Below, piece after piece: positions 26,709 to 35,914 of a DNA stretch of 64,000 nucleotides. Location: the NCBI RefSeq assembly GCF_022808675.1, contig NZ_JAKZKV010000012.1:1-64000 (forward strand), given 5' to 3'. This DNA is from Parabacteroides sp. FAFU027 (GTDB lineage: Bacteria; Bacteroidota; Bacteroidia; Bacteroidales; UBA7332). Numbering within the stretch: position 1 is the first letter of the stretch; each line of letters opens with the position of its first letter. The position numbers and the translations under genes are program-made. The notes beneath the pieces are model-generated. The model was not told where the DNA came from and ran no database searches. It was given only the letters and a program-made list of their open reading frames with translations.

Positions 26709-27707
26709 TTAGCAAATTCCTCCTATCTCCTTATACAGATCAATATACTGCATAGCGACAGATTCCGGGGTGAAACGTTTTATATTTTCCAGACCTTTGG
26801 CAATCAAACCGGCTCTCAGCGTTTCATCAGAGATGATCCGGTTTACGGCATTCCGGATATCATCTATATTCAGGGGATCGACTAACAGGGCTCCTTCTCC
26901 GGCTACTTCCGGCATAGAGGCTACCCTGGATGTGATTACCGGACGTCCGGTAGCCTGTGCTTCAAGAATAGGCAGACCAAATCCTTCATAGGTAGAGGCA
27001 AAACAGACCAGGTCACACACCCTGTAATGCTCTATGATACGTTCAAAGGGAATAAAAAACTCATTCTGATATAATATACCGCTTTGATCCAGCTGTTTAT
27101 GTTGCGCTGCTGTCAATTTCCCAATGATCATCAACTCGCAGTGTATTCCTTTCAACGCTTCGATAGTCCGCTCCAGATTCTTATTGGATTTAGTCCCCAG
27201 ATGCAGTATCCGCGGACATGCGCTTTTAAAAGGTTTCGGATCGTGATCAATCTGTTGTCTGTATGCGTTGGGGATGACCCGTATTTTTCGTTTTGCAAAT
27301 GGGATTAACCTCAACACCTCTTGCCTGGAAAATTCCGAAATTACCGTTATCCTGTCCACACACAGGGCCGGTAACCAGAACCACAACAGTTTGATCAGAA
27401 ACTGTTTGATAAAATTCCCCTGCAATGCCGATCCCGTATCATGTATGGTCAGTACCGACGGAGACGAAGTACCCAACGCAACATAATGAATATCACCGGT
27501 AATATGCCTGATGCCCCGGCCTGTTTTTCGGACTGCACAAATATTGGAAATGATCGCCTTGATTCCACCTCCGCTCTCCTTTACATGAAATGAGGCAGTC
27601 GGGTATAATTCCGGATCCAGACACTCCATTACACCGTAAAACACCTGCTCGATACTATTACAGCGGGGGCTCTTTTTCCGGAATATGTACGTAATACGCT
27701 CCTTCAT
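26709..27707 (-). CDS. Family 4 glycosyltransferase
   Basis: A 332-residue GT-B glycosyltransferase. The C-terminal domain begins near ILHLGTKSNKNLERTIEAL and holds STYEGFGLPILEAQATGRPV (about 232-251) with the Glu-x7-Glu donor-site pair; VIPNAYRQQ marks the end of the inter-domain linker. Mannosyltransferase-like by overall resemblance (WbaZ/RfaG type) but the sugar is not assignable. Its start overlaps the stop of the upstream polymerase-like gene by four bases (27704-27707), indicating coupled translation. Confidence 0.87.
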   Translation of the reverse strand: MKERITYIFRKKSPRCNSIEQVFYGVMECLDPELYPTASFHVKESGGGIKAIISNICAVRKTGRGIRHITGDIHYVALGTSSPSVLTIHDTGSALQGNFIKQFLIKLLWFWLPALCVDRITVISEFSRQEVLRLIPFAKRKIRVIPNAYRQQIDHDPKPFKSACPRILHLGTKSNKNLERTIEALKGIHCELMIIGKLTAAQHKQLDQSGILYQNEFFIPFERIIEHYRVCDLVCFASTYEGFGLPILEAQATGRPVITSRVASMPEVAGEGALLVDPLNIDDIRNAVNRIISDETLRAGLIAKGLENIKRFTPESVAMQYIDLYKEIGGIC

Positions 27708-29092
27708 ATTGTCCAGTTCAGTCTTTTTCTGGCATACCAGATAAACAGGGCAACCATGATCAAACTCTTTATCAGATAGTTAAATACCACATAAAACTCT
27801 GTTTCGGCTTTTACTACCTGAAGAAATATCATCGGCAACCAGAGAATCAGCGAAGGGTATTTACGCGCATAGTTTATCGTTTGGGATAAAGCAAATGAAA
27901 AGATAGCCCCCACTGCAAACATAAACAGCCAAGCTCCTGTCACACCGTAATTAGCATATCCTTCACCCAAAACACTAATTCCCATTGAGGTCCCATGCAA
28001 TTCATAGCCTGTAAACCGGGTGTAATTCTCCTGCCCGCCAGCCTTCTTTTTATCCGGATTGAGAAGACGGGGAACCAATGCATCCCTGATGGCCACTTTT
28101 ACCGTTTCTCCATTTGCAAAAGGTTCCTGAATGGGCACATAATCCATAATTCTGCTGATAATCCATCCCTGATTGATCCGGAAAATAAATGTTTCGACCA
28201 CATTGTGCCTGAATATATCTCCTTCGGACATTTGCTCTGAAACTAATTCACGATAAGCGCTAATCTCATTCCCTTTAACAGCCCCGCTCCATACTTCACT
28301 CCGGAATTGCATTTTCACCAGTTGTATAATGAAAATCATAAAGAAGCCTCCAACCAAAAATAACACCTTGGTTTTCATGCTTATTTTCAAATAATAGGCC
28401 AGATAAATCCCCAGAAACAGCGACCACAAGATCAGGTCATGAAACATTGCCATTTTTAATGCAGCCAGACAGGTTATCAGATAAACACCGCCCAGAACCC
28501 ACCATTTACGTTTGGCATGATCTGAAAACAATACAAAAAGGAATCCGACATATTTAAAGACCTCCAACAGACAAAATATAAAGTCCAGATATAACGGAAG
28601 CATTTTCCCGACAAAAGGAGCCACTATCCCGATCCCGATCAGCACATAGGCATACTTCACAGGAACATCTTTCAGGAAACGGAGACTGCTTCTGATGATA
28701 GCCTGCTCCTGTCTGTTTTTAAACAAAGTCAGTCCAAACCAGAAAAGCAGGCAGCCGGGTACTGCAAGATGCATATAAGTATCTTCATCCACATACATGT
28801 GGTATTTAAAATGCGTATTGTAACCGGAATAGGCTAATATAGGCCCCACGATCCACTGCAGAGATGCTATCAATACAATGACCGTATCGATAGGGAAACG
28901 ATATTCCAGTTCAACGATAAACCGGAATAACAGAAACACAAACAGGGTCAGTCCCACAGCAGATAGCCACCCGTGTGTAACGAAAAGGCTCAGGATGAAA
29001 AATACAGGAATCAGGTATCGCCGATCCTTCTTTATGTCTGTGATATCCCGATAGCTAATATTTAGTCTTTTGTTGCTTCGATTGCTTTGCAT
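27704..29092 (-). CDS. Wzy-like polysaccharide polymerase or integral membrane protein
   Basis: A 462-residue polytopic membrane protein with about ten to twelve hydrophobic segments (for example 27-65, 68-90, 112-130, 150-215, 222-260, 395-455) separated by a large loop around 270-380 that contains YTRFTGYELHGTSMGISVLGEGYANYG, the region where O-antigen-polymerase-like proteins hold conserved residues. It most resembles an oligosaccharide repeat-unit polymerase and sits among glycosyltransferases. The locus also encodes an ABC exporter, which usually does not need Wzy, so its job may differ or two polymers may be built. It overlaps the upstream glycosyltransferase gene by 31 bases. Confidence 0.72.
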   Translation of the reverse strand: MQSNRSNKRLNISYRDITDIKKDRRYLIPVFFILSLFVTHGWLSAVGLTLFVFLLFRFIVELEYRFPIDTVIVLIASLQWIVGPILAYSGYNTHFKYHMYVDEDTYMHLAVPGCLLFWFGLTLFKNRQEQAIIRSSLRFLKDVPVKYAYVLIGIGIVAPFVGKMLPLYLDFIFCLLEVFKYVGFLFVLFSDHAKRKWWVLGGVYLITCLAALKMAMFHDLILWSLFLGIYLAYYLKISMKTKVLFLVGGFFMIFIIQLVKMQFRSEVWSGAVKGNEISAYRELVSEQMSEGDIFRHNVVETFIFRINQGWIISRIMDYVPIQEPFANGETVKVAIRDALVPRLLNPDKKKAGGQENYTRFTGYELHGTSMGISVLGEGYANYGVTGAWLFMFAVGAIFSFALSQTINYARKYPSLILWLPMIFLQVVKAETEFYVVFNYLIKSLIMVALFIWYARKRLNWTI

Positions 29093-30231
29093 ATATTCTC
29101 AAAATTCCACGCTTCAATTACTTCACGGGCCTTAATCCCCATTTTAGAGATATCCTGATTCAATATTAAATTCAGCTTTTCCTTCAAATCTGCATGATCT
29201 CCACTCCGGAATATGGCGCCATATTCTCCAGATACCAAGTCATTGGCACATCCTACTTTATCACTGACCATTACCGCTCGGGAACAGGCCATCGCTTCAT
29301 TGACCGCAAGCCCCCAGGTTTCGCTTCGTGAAGGTAAGCAATATATATTACCTAGACGATATACCACAGGCATGGCTGACTGATTCTGAAATGGAAGAAA
29401 GGTGATATGAATATCTGAGCCGACCATTTCTCTTAATGTAGATTCCAAAGGGCCACTACCGACCATAAGTAGTTTAATCCGTTTTGTTTCTCCTTTGGCT
29501 TGTAACTCGTCATTGATTTGCTGAACGGCAGAAATCAACAATTCCGGATTTTTTAAGTCGTAAAGTTTACCACAGAAAAGGACGACAATATCATCGTCAT
29601 TATACCCCAACCGGTGCCGCCATGCTTTTGCCTGTTGTTCATACTGTTTTTCCTCCGAATCAAAAAAGCGGTCATTATCTATGGCATGAGGGGCAAAAAC
29701 AAGTTGTTCTTCTTTTAACCCGTGAGCCTGAAAATACTTTTTATTCTCAATACCCACGTAAAATGCCCGGTCAACATAACGATAGATGTATCTCAGATAA
29801 ACACGTCTTAAGACAGTCTTTATTCCAAAACGTTCATTTAACAGCGTGGAGTCTCCCCGGAAATTCACAGGAAGTTTACCCTTAAAATGTTTCATCACCT
29901 CCAGATGGCTCTTCAGGTACCAACCAAATACCAATACCTCATCCGGATTCCACTGTTCTACAGCTCTAATCAGGCCGGGACAATCTATCCCGTTCTTATG
30001 ATGAGTTCCGGGATCCGTAGATCTGTTTTCTACAAACTCATACTCATATCCGTCCAATAGTGGAATATCCCATTTAATTTCCTGACCGAATGTTTTGTCC
30101 TGCACCGCATCTTTTGCCTGTGACCAGGTGTAAAACACCTTCACCTGTATGCGTTTTCGCTCCGCCAGCATTTTAAACCAGGGTGCGTTGTATTGAATGG
30201 GATGGGTGGTGATTATTGCGAGTTTTTTCAT
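29062..30231 (-). CDS. Family 4 glycosyltransferase
   Basis: A 389-residue GT-B glycosyltransferase from the ATG at 30231 (MKKLAIITTHPIQYNAPWF), a start typical of the family; a longer frame to 30273 adds 14 cysteine-rich residues translated from a CACATAGGCACAG repeat and is rejected. The donor domain contains CGKLYDLKNPELL, VGSGPLE and PSRSETWGLAVNEAMACSRAV with the Glu-x7-Glu pair. Retains its sugar configuration; the acceptor is unknown. First gene downstream of a 1.2-kb repeat-filled gap. Confidence 0.87.
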   Translation of the reverse strand: MKKLAIITTHPIQYNAPWFKMLAERKRIQVKVFYTWSQAKDAVQDKTFGQEIKWDIPLLDGYEYEFVENRSTDPGTHHKNGIDCPGLIRAVEQWNPDEVLVFGWYLKSHLEVMKHFKGKLPVNFRGDSTLLNERFGIKTVLRRVYLRYIYRYVDRAFYVGIENKKYFQAHGLKEEQLVFAPHAIDNDRFFDSEEKQYEQQAKAWRHRLGYNDDDIVVLFCGKLYDLKNPELLISAVQQINDELQAKGETKRIKLLMVGSGPLESTLREMVGSDIHITFLPFQNQSAMPVVYRLGNIYCLPSRSETWGLAVNEAMACSRAVMVSDKVGCANDLVSGEYGAIFRSGDHADLKEKLNLILNQDISKMGIKAREVIEAWNFENICKAIEATKD

Positions 30232-30525
30232 TATTTTCTTCCCACATAGGCACAGTAGGCACATAGGATTCACATAGATTTTTCTATTGTGTTCTATGAA
30301 TTTACGTGGTTTATATATTAAGTAGTAGGATTGAATAAATATCGTATTAATCTACTTTTCTATTTTTCACCCCTAAATCCCCTAAAGGGGACTTACTGTA
30401 GTGCAAACAATGAGTTTTGTACCTTATAACTGTAAAAGCCGTAGTTAAATTCAAAATTACACTGCGGTAAAAGAAGGGTTTCCAAAATAAAAATAGTCTG
30501 TTCAAAAAGTAGCAGTAAGGACTTC
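30232..30525. other. Gene-free stretch with a dispersed repeat
   Basis: No gene is seen. A segment near 30319-30370 (AAGTAGTAGGATTGAATAAA, then a TCGTATTAATCT block) recurs near 52920-52970, so it is another dispersed repeat. CACATAGG-like pieces lie just upstream of the glycosyltransferase start. Confidence 0.5.
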
Positions 30526-30704
30526 CCGCCCCAAGCCCCTAAAGGGGATGTTTGGAAGTGCAGATCTGGACCGAAATCCCACTCTTCAAAGTCCCCTTTA
30601 GGGGAACCAACGGTCATCGACCAAAGGGAGATAATTAGGGGCGGGAAGAACAGACGAACTATCAATATGGAAGTTTGATTATAATCGAATTGACTTTTGA
30701 GACA
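30526..30704 (+). repeat. Dispersed repeat copy A, inverted relative to 54531-54700
   Basis: A segment of about 179 bp running from CCGCCCCAAGCCCCTAAAGG to a CTTTTGAGACA end. A clearly homologous copy (I estimate more than 80 percent identical) lies at 54531-54700 in the opposite orientation. The two bracket most of the glycosyltransferase and export genes. Confidence 0.75.
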
Positions 30705-30784
30705 GTAAATATGACTATAATTTAAGCTCATTACTTATAGTCAAGCTACTTTGGAATGCGAAACTGCTGAAACCTCTAAAGATA

Positions 30785-31442
30785 CTAGATACTAGATACT
30801 AGCTATACGATATCTGCTTGGCCTATATTATTCGTGTCGGTGCTATAAATATTATAAGTAGGAAGCTCACATACCCACCCCGGAGGGACAAACACAAATA
30901 CCAAACTGCCTAAAAACTGCCGAGTGAGGAGCCCATCCTCAAATGCTCCTATACCGTACAATAATCTATGGGCGAGCGAGCGAGTTTTTTTAGGCTATGT
31001 TTTTTTGTTACTTTTTTGCGCCAAAAAAGTAAAGAAAACGGAGTAACCTGTTCACAAAGCTCTGATGTTCAGTCCTGCTCTTCACTTCGAATTCGCAAAT
31101 CAAAACGATATGACTGATACTAGATACTAGCTATACGATATTTGCTTGGCCTATATTATTCGTGTCGGTGCTATAAATATCATCCGGAGGAAGCTCGCAT
31201 CCCCACCCCGGAGGGACAAACACAAATTCCAAACTGCCTAAAAACTGCCGAGTGAGGAGCCCATTCTCAAATGTTCCGATACGGTAGAATAATCTATGGG
31301 CGAGCGAGCGAGTTTTTTTAGGCTATGTTTTTTTGTTACTTTTTTGCGCCAAAAAAGTAAAGAAAACGGAGTAACCTGTACACAAAGCTCTGATGTTCAG
31401 TCCTGCTCTTCACTTCACATTCGCAAATCAAAACAATATGAC
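30785..31442. repeat. Tandem duplication, two copies of 328 bp
   Basis: Two adjacent copies, about 30785-31114 and 31115-31442, share nearly every base over 328 bp (offset exactly 328). Each starts with a GATACTAGATACTAG microsatellite and contains a GCCTAAAAACTGCCGAGTGA block and a perfect hairpin TTACTTTTTTG-CGC-CAAAAAAGTAA. The block plus hairpin also occurs as single copies near 54.06-54.29, 57.85-58.07 and 58.88-59.09 kb. Short reading frames inside it are repeat shadows. Confidence 0.85.
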
Positions 31443-31461
31443 TATATGCTCATTATTTATA

Positions 31462-32778
31462 TCACAAAACACGTTCAATAGCTTCCACCAACATTCTTGC
31501 AGATTCTTTTGATGAATACTTATCCAATGCTTGATAATTAGGTTGCCAGGATTCAGACGCTAATCTTTTCAAAATAGAAGCTTTTATGGCATCTGTGATT
31601 TCAACCTCGTTCATTTCTTCAGTATATTCTACTAAAAAATCATCCGCATTACACTCCTTCAGCACCTGCACCGCCGAACTCTCCTTATGGAATATCGCCC
31701 ATACCGGACGTTCGCTAAGCACAGACTGATATGTCTTGGAAGCCGTATAGTGCTTCTCCGTCGAACCGATCACCATAACAGTATCTGCTAATGACAAATA
31801 GTTCAGAATATGCAGGAACGGCATGCGCTCCCTGTTTTCCGTAACAATATCAGCAATTCCACTCTCTTCAGCATAAGCAGTAATTCTTTTAGCCGGATAC
31901 AAACCCGTTCCCAGGAAATAGAGCCGGATCGATTCATCCCATGCCTTTTCCTTTCTCAATTGGGCGATCGCCTCAAAAAAGCATTTCATAAAGAGATGGG
32001 AATTGGGCAGGAAAGCGCCGGCATACAACCAGATTTTACACGGACCTTCTTTTCCCCAAGGCAATTCCAAATTATCCAGCTTTACCTTATGATCGTTCGG
32101 ATCGAAACCGTAAGGCATCCCCACGTGAGTGAAGGGTTTGTTTGTATTGGAATTTTTGAGTTGAGAGTTATGAGTTGTAAGTAGTGAGTCGTGAGTCGTG
32201 AGTGGTGAGTATAGGGTTGGAAAGTTGCGCTGAATCACCGACTCGTAATATGGAGTCGATACTCCGGAAATCAGACTCACTTTCTTTACTGCAATCGGCT
32301 CAAGTATCCTGGCCACCCATTGACTGAGTTGCATCCTTATGCTCTTCTGATTGGTCATATCCCTTACCCAGGGATCAATGTAATCAATGCCGTAAGGTAC
32401 TTTTGTTTTTTCGTAAAGAATGCGCCCCAACAACCCCATATAGAAGGAAGGAATCGGAATCCAGATAAAATCAATCTGGTTTTCCCGGATAACCCGTAGC
32501 GCCTCTCTTTGGATCTGAAAGAACGCCCGTAATCCAATATCTCCAATAATACGGGGGCTGGTTACAGGAAATGCTTTTACCCTCGATACGATAAAGTCAG
32601 AAGAAAAGATCTGTTCAAAATCAGGATCAGGAGTTTCTTCTAAATACTCCGGTTGCACTGTGACGACATAAGGCTGCCAGCCAAGCTCTTTCAAATAATT
32701 ACCTATTAAACGGGGACGCTGTACACCGGCAAGGTTAGCGGGATGCCAGTGGGGGTATATGATAAGAATGTTTTTCAT
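31462..32778 (-). CDS. GT-B glycosyltransferase with repeat-derived insert
   Basis: A 438-residue glycosyltransferase-like protein. The N-terminal IIYPHWHPANLAGVQRPRL and the C-terminal KIWLYAGAFLPNSHLF, YFLGTGLYP and MVIGSTEKHYTASKTYQSVLSERPV segments match family 4-like enzymes, though the usual Glu-x7-Glu pair is not clear. Residues about 190-212 (PLTTHDSLLTTHNSQLKN) are encoded by a TGAGTCGTGAGTCG-type dispersed repeat that has inserted in frame; related repeats occur near 48.8 and 57.56 kb. The insert falls between the two domains and may be tolerated as a loop. The start overlaps the stop of the upstream gene by one base. Confidence 0.75.
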   Translation of the reverse strand: MKNILIIYPHWHPANLAGVQRPRLIGNYLKELGWQPYVVTVQPEYLEETPDPDFEQIFSSDFIVSRVKAFPVTSPRIIGDIGLRAFFQIQREALRVIRENQIDFIWIPIPSFYMGLLGRILYEKTKVPYGIDYIDPWVRDMTNQKSIRMQLSQWVARILEPIAVKKVSLISGVSTPYYESVIQRNFPTLYSPLTTHDSLLTTHNSQLKNSNTNKPFTHVGMPYGFDPNDHKVKLDNLELPWGKEGPCKIWLYAGAFLPNSHLFMKCFFEAIAQLRKEKAWDESIRLYFLGTGLYPAKRITAYAEESGIADIVTENRERMPFLHILNYLSLADTVMVIGSTEKHYTASKTYQSVLSERPVWAIFHKESSAVQVLKECNADDFLVEYTEEMNEVEITDAIKASILKRLASESWQPNYQALDKYSSKESARMLVEAIERVL

Positions 32779-34004
32779 TAATTATTTTCATTACTGACTA
32801 CAACCTCCTGCCAGAGTAGATTTAATTTATTATGTTCGTGCTCCCAGGATAACATTTTTGCCAAACGGAAGCGATCTTTACTATTTCTTCTTATTTCTTC
32901 CGTGTTACATATCAGCTCTTGAATCTTGATTCTAATAGACTCTTTATCTTGCCCAACAAGTTCTCCACTCCACGGATATTCATTTAAGAACCATTCCTGA
33001 CCTTGGGTATTTGTTGCCAGAATATAGAGGCCCGCCAGAGCATAAGCATATATCTTGTTAGTTAAACAAATATTGCGGTTAAAATCAGCCTCATTAATTT
33101 CCAACGCTAATCCAATATCATACTTTGCCAATTCCAAATGTAATTCTCTCTGAGGAAGGGGGGTATGGATGAAAATATATTGTTGATTCAAGTTTTTCTC
33201 AAAATAAGTTTTATCAAGATTCCCGTACAAGTGAAGTTCAATCTGATTATCTAAACCGTCTAAACTCTCTATCAATATTTCCAGACCTCTCCCTGCTGCA
33301 ATATTTTGAGAAAACCAGACTAATCTTAGTTTATCGGTCTTAGCTGTATCTGGCTCTATAAATTCTGATTGAGAGAAACTGTTAGCAATATAAGAATGGG
33401 GTTTAGTATAAGACTCTTTCAATAAATTGAGTGTTTCCAAACCTATAAGGGGCGAAGCATAACTTAGATACGCAGCATCTGGTAATAACTTTCGCAATAG
33501 ATATTCCCGTCTTTTCTTTTCATTCTCCTGATCTGTGTTGATCCTCTCTCCGGGATGATAATCCTCTATATCAAATGTAAATTTTGTATTTAGCTCTTTA
33601 GCCAATCGATAAGCTGGATAAAGCGCCCCCAAGTTATGTGCAATAATCAAATCGGGCTTATCCTTGATATGTTTTACTGCATTTAATAAAAGCCAAGTTC
33701 GTTTATTACTTGCTATGGATGTCAGAAATAAATTGCTTTGTAAAACCGGATATATACGCTGAGCTACCCGCTCTGTTAACGTGCTAAATAGCCACAAAAA
33801 AAAAGGCTTACGCCCTGCACTGATATAATGAACTTTTATATTGGATAAGGATGCGATATGCCCCTCTTCAAATGTGTCACTCCAGTTGCAAAGCTTAAAA
33901 CATATCACTTCACATTGATTATAAGGAGAAGCTGCCTTAACTTCTTTAAGCAATCTGGGATTAGTTGTAAGATTTGCCGTAGTGATAAAAAGGAGTTTTC
34001 TCAC
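32778..34004 (-). CDS. GT-B glycosyltransferase
   Basis: A 408-residue glycosyltransferase-like protein. The N-terminal domain starts MRKLLFITTANLTTNPRLLKEV; LRLVWFSQNIAAGRGLEILIESL begins the donor domain, and NICLTNKIYAYALAGLYILATNTQG corresponds to the acceptor/nucleotide site of family 4 proteins (NK.YAYALAG). The GTG at 34004 is the only close start; the next gene's stop lies three bases away. AT-rich, like the genes up to 46.3 kb. Confidence 0.75.
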   Translation of the reverse strand: MRKLLFITTANLTTNPRLLKEVKAASPYNQCEVICFKLCNWSDTFEEGHIASLSNIKVHYISAGRKPFFLWLFSTLTERVAQRIYPVLQSNLFLTSIASNKRTWLLLNAVKHIKDKPDLIIAHNLGALYPAYRLAKELNTKFTFDIEDYHPGERINTDQENEKKRREYLLRKLLPDAAYLSYASPLIGLETLNLLKESYTKPHSYIANSFSQSEFIEPDTAKTDKLRLVWFSQNIAAGRGLEILIESLDGLDNQIELHLYGNLDKTYFEKNLNQQYIFIHTPLPQRELHLELAKYDIGLALEINEADFNRNICLTNKIYAYALAGLYILATNTQGQEWFLNEYPWSGELVGQDKESIRIKIQELICNTEEIRRNSKDRFRLAKMLSWEHEHNKLNLLWQEVVVSNENN

Positions 34005-34007
34005 AGC

Positions 34008-34958
34008 CTATTTGAATTTTCTACTTAAGATCAAAAGTCGTTTAGCAATCCTCCAACCCAATATCACACAAAGTAAATTATATACTGCACCACTTTTAAT
34101 CATTAAATTTGAACCACCATAATAATCTATCCTTTCTATATGTTTTTCGGCCAAGTCTGGAAACAAAGGATACATATCATATAATCTTCTAAAATAAATA
34201 TTGGCGATTACTTTTCGAACTTTTTTCGAGTCCTCAAAATGCAGCATATTAGTTGCCAATAATCCTGTCGCTTTGAATGTTGACTCAAAATATTTTCTTG
34301 AGTTTTGAGAAGTTAAACTTGTAGTTAATCCTGACCGATAAAACAATTGAGCTCCCTTTGTGAAAACAATTCCTTTAGAATTCAATATTATTCGCGTAAA
34401 AAATTCAGTGTCGTTATATAATATCAGCTCTTCATGCCATAATCCCGATTTATCGATGATATGTCTGGGTATCAACATTATTCCACACTGCAACATTGGA
34501 CCATCTTCATCCTGAATTAAGAACTCCATCGGATCCATATCTTTCCAATAAGACATTGGACTCTTTATATCAGTCTGATTTGGTTCGCTTCCAAAGAAAC
34601 GATACCATTCTCCATAAGCAATTTTCTCATTGTCCTTTTTTAATGCAAGAAGCTGAATTTCAAGGGTCTCTTTTGATATCACATCATCGGCATCCATAAA
34701 CTTAATATATTCACCAATAGATAAGCTGTATCCGTAGTTAAATGCAGCATCTTGCCCTTTATTTACCTGAGAATAGATCCTTATTCTTCGATCATTTATT
34801 GATTCAAGTACATATAAAGTATCATCTGTACTACCGTCATTAACAACAATAAGTTCAAAATCAGCATAAGATTGATTCAGGACTGACTCAACAGTCATGC
34901 GGATAAACTTACTTGCGTTATATGCAGGTATTATTACGGAAATCAAAGGATTATTCAT
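34008..34958 (-). CDS. Family 2 glycosyltransferase
   Basis: A 316-residue GT-A glycosyltransferase. SVIIPAYNASKFIRMTVESVL, ELIVVNDGSTDDT (34-46) and KFMDADD (metal-binding Asp triad, about 86-92) are classic; GLWHEELILYNDTEFFTRIIL provides the later catalytic-base region. Start overlaps the upstream gene by four bases (34955-34958), so translation is coupled. Donor unknown. Confidence 0.87.
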   Translation of the reverse strand: MNNPLISVIIPAYNASKFIRMTVESVLNQSYADFELIVVNDGSTDDTLYVLESINDRRIRIYSQVNKGQDAAFNYGYSLSIGEYIKFMDADDVISKETLEIQLLALKKDNEKIAYGEWYRFFGSEPNQTDIKSPMSYWKDMDPMEFLIQDEDGPMLQCGIMLIPRHIIDKSGLWHEELILYNDTEFFTRIILNSKGIVFTKGAQLFYRSGLTTSLTSQNSRKYFESTFKATGLLATNMLHFEDSKKVRKVIANIYFRRLYDMYPLFPDLAEKHIERIDYYGGSNLMIKSGAVYNLLCVILGWRIAKRLLILSRKFK

Positions 34959-35839
34959 TTTATATAGTGTTTAAACCCAGAAAGTAATTCTATCAATGAC
35001 AGATTTGACAATTTTAATAGCTTGTAAAAATCTAAGATTCTTCGCTCCCCCAATAATATTCGTAGTAATCTCCTGGAATAATTCTGTTTCAATCTCAAAT
35101 CAGCATTACTAAATTCTTTTTCATGTAAAAAAGAATGGTTCGAATTAAGAGCATTCAATGCTAATTGATATCTAATATTCTGAACTGTGATATCTTTACT
35201 TTCCAGTCTAATTTGCTGATCAAGGTGTACACGCCACCATATTAAGGAAGGTTGTAGTTTGACAATTGGATATTTCCCAGCTATTTTCAACCACAATTCA
35301 TGATCTCCAATATATTGTTTTCCAGAAAAACCTCCCAACTCTTTAAAAACATCTCTCCTTAATATTGCCGCAGAAGGACCACATCCCAATATACTTTTCC
35401 CTAAGAATTCATTTCTTATAGTCTCTTTCGGCATTGATAGCTGTGGATAAGGTTTATTATCATCAATTTTATTGAAAGATATCCCCAATGCGGCATCTGG
35501 AAATGTCTCCATTGCTTCTACCATATAATCTAAAGAGTATTTGTATATAGTATCATCAGCATCCAAATATTTAAGATACTTACCTTTTGCAAAACTTGCA
35601 GCTTTATTCCTATTTGGATAATCACCCAGATTCTTCTCATTCACATATAATCTGATACGAGAGTCTATTTCAGTATATTTTTTAGCAATTTCTACGGACT
35701 GATCTTTACTTTGATCATCGACTATTATTAATTCCCAGTTTTGATACGAAGATGCAATTACACTATCTATAGCTTCCGCAATATACTTTTCACGGTTATA
35801 CACGGTCATTAAAACTGACACTAGAGGGCTATTATTCAT
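34955..35839 (-). CDS. Family 2 glycosyltransferase
   Basis: A 294-residue GT-A glycosyltransferase. PLVSVLMTVYNREKYIAEAI, ELIIVDDQSKDQS and KYLDADDTIYKYS hold the nucleotide-sugar and metal sites; GGFSGKQYIGDHELWLKIAGKYP matches the family's catalytic-base region. Upstream lies a 75-base gap and then the disrupted acyltransferase gene. Confidence 0.87.
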   Translation of the reverse strand: MNNSPLVSVLMTVYNREKYIAEAIDSVIASSYQNWELIIVDDQSKDQSVEIAKKYTEIDSRIRLYVNEKNLGDYPNRNKAASFAKGKYLKYLDADDTIYKYSLDYMVEAMETFPDAALGISFNKIDDNKPYPQLSMPKETIRNEFLGKSILGCGPSAAILRRDVFKELGGFSGKQYIGDHELWLKIAGKYPIVKLQPSLIWWRVHLDQQIRLESKDITVQNIRYQLALNALNSNHSFLHEKEFSNADLRLKQNYSRRLLRILLGERRILDFYKLLKLSNLSLIELLSGFKHYIK

Positions 35840-35914
35840 ATATAAAGTTGTGATTAAGCGTAACTCACTGATTTAATACATCTTGCACTCAAATAAACAA
35901 TAATAAAATTCATA

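Noticed and set aside
31296-31481. Small plus-strand ORF with FFVTFLRQKSK
   Set aside because: It is the translated TTACTTTTTTG hairpin element that recurs in several places; a spurious ORF seen commonly with this repeat.
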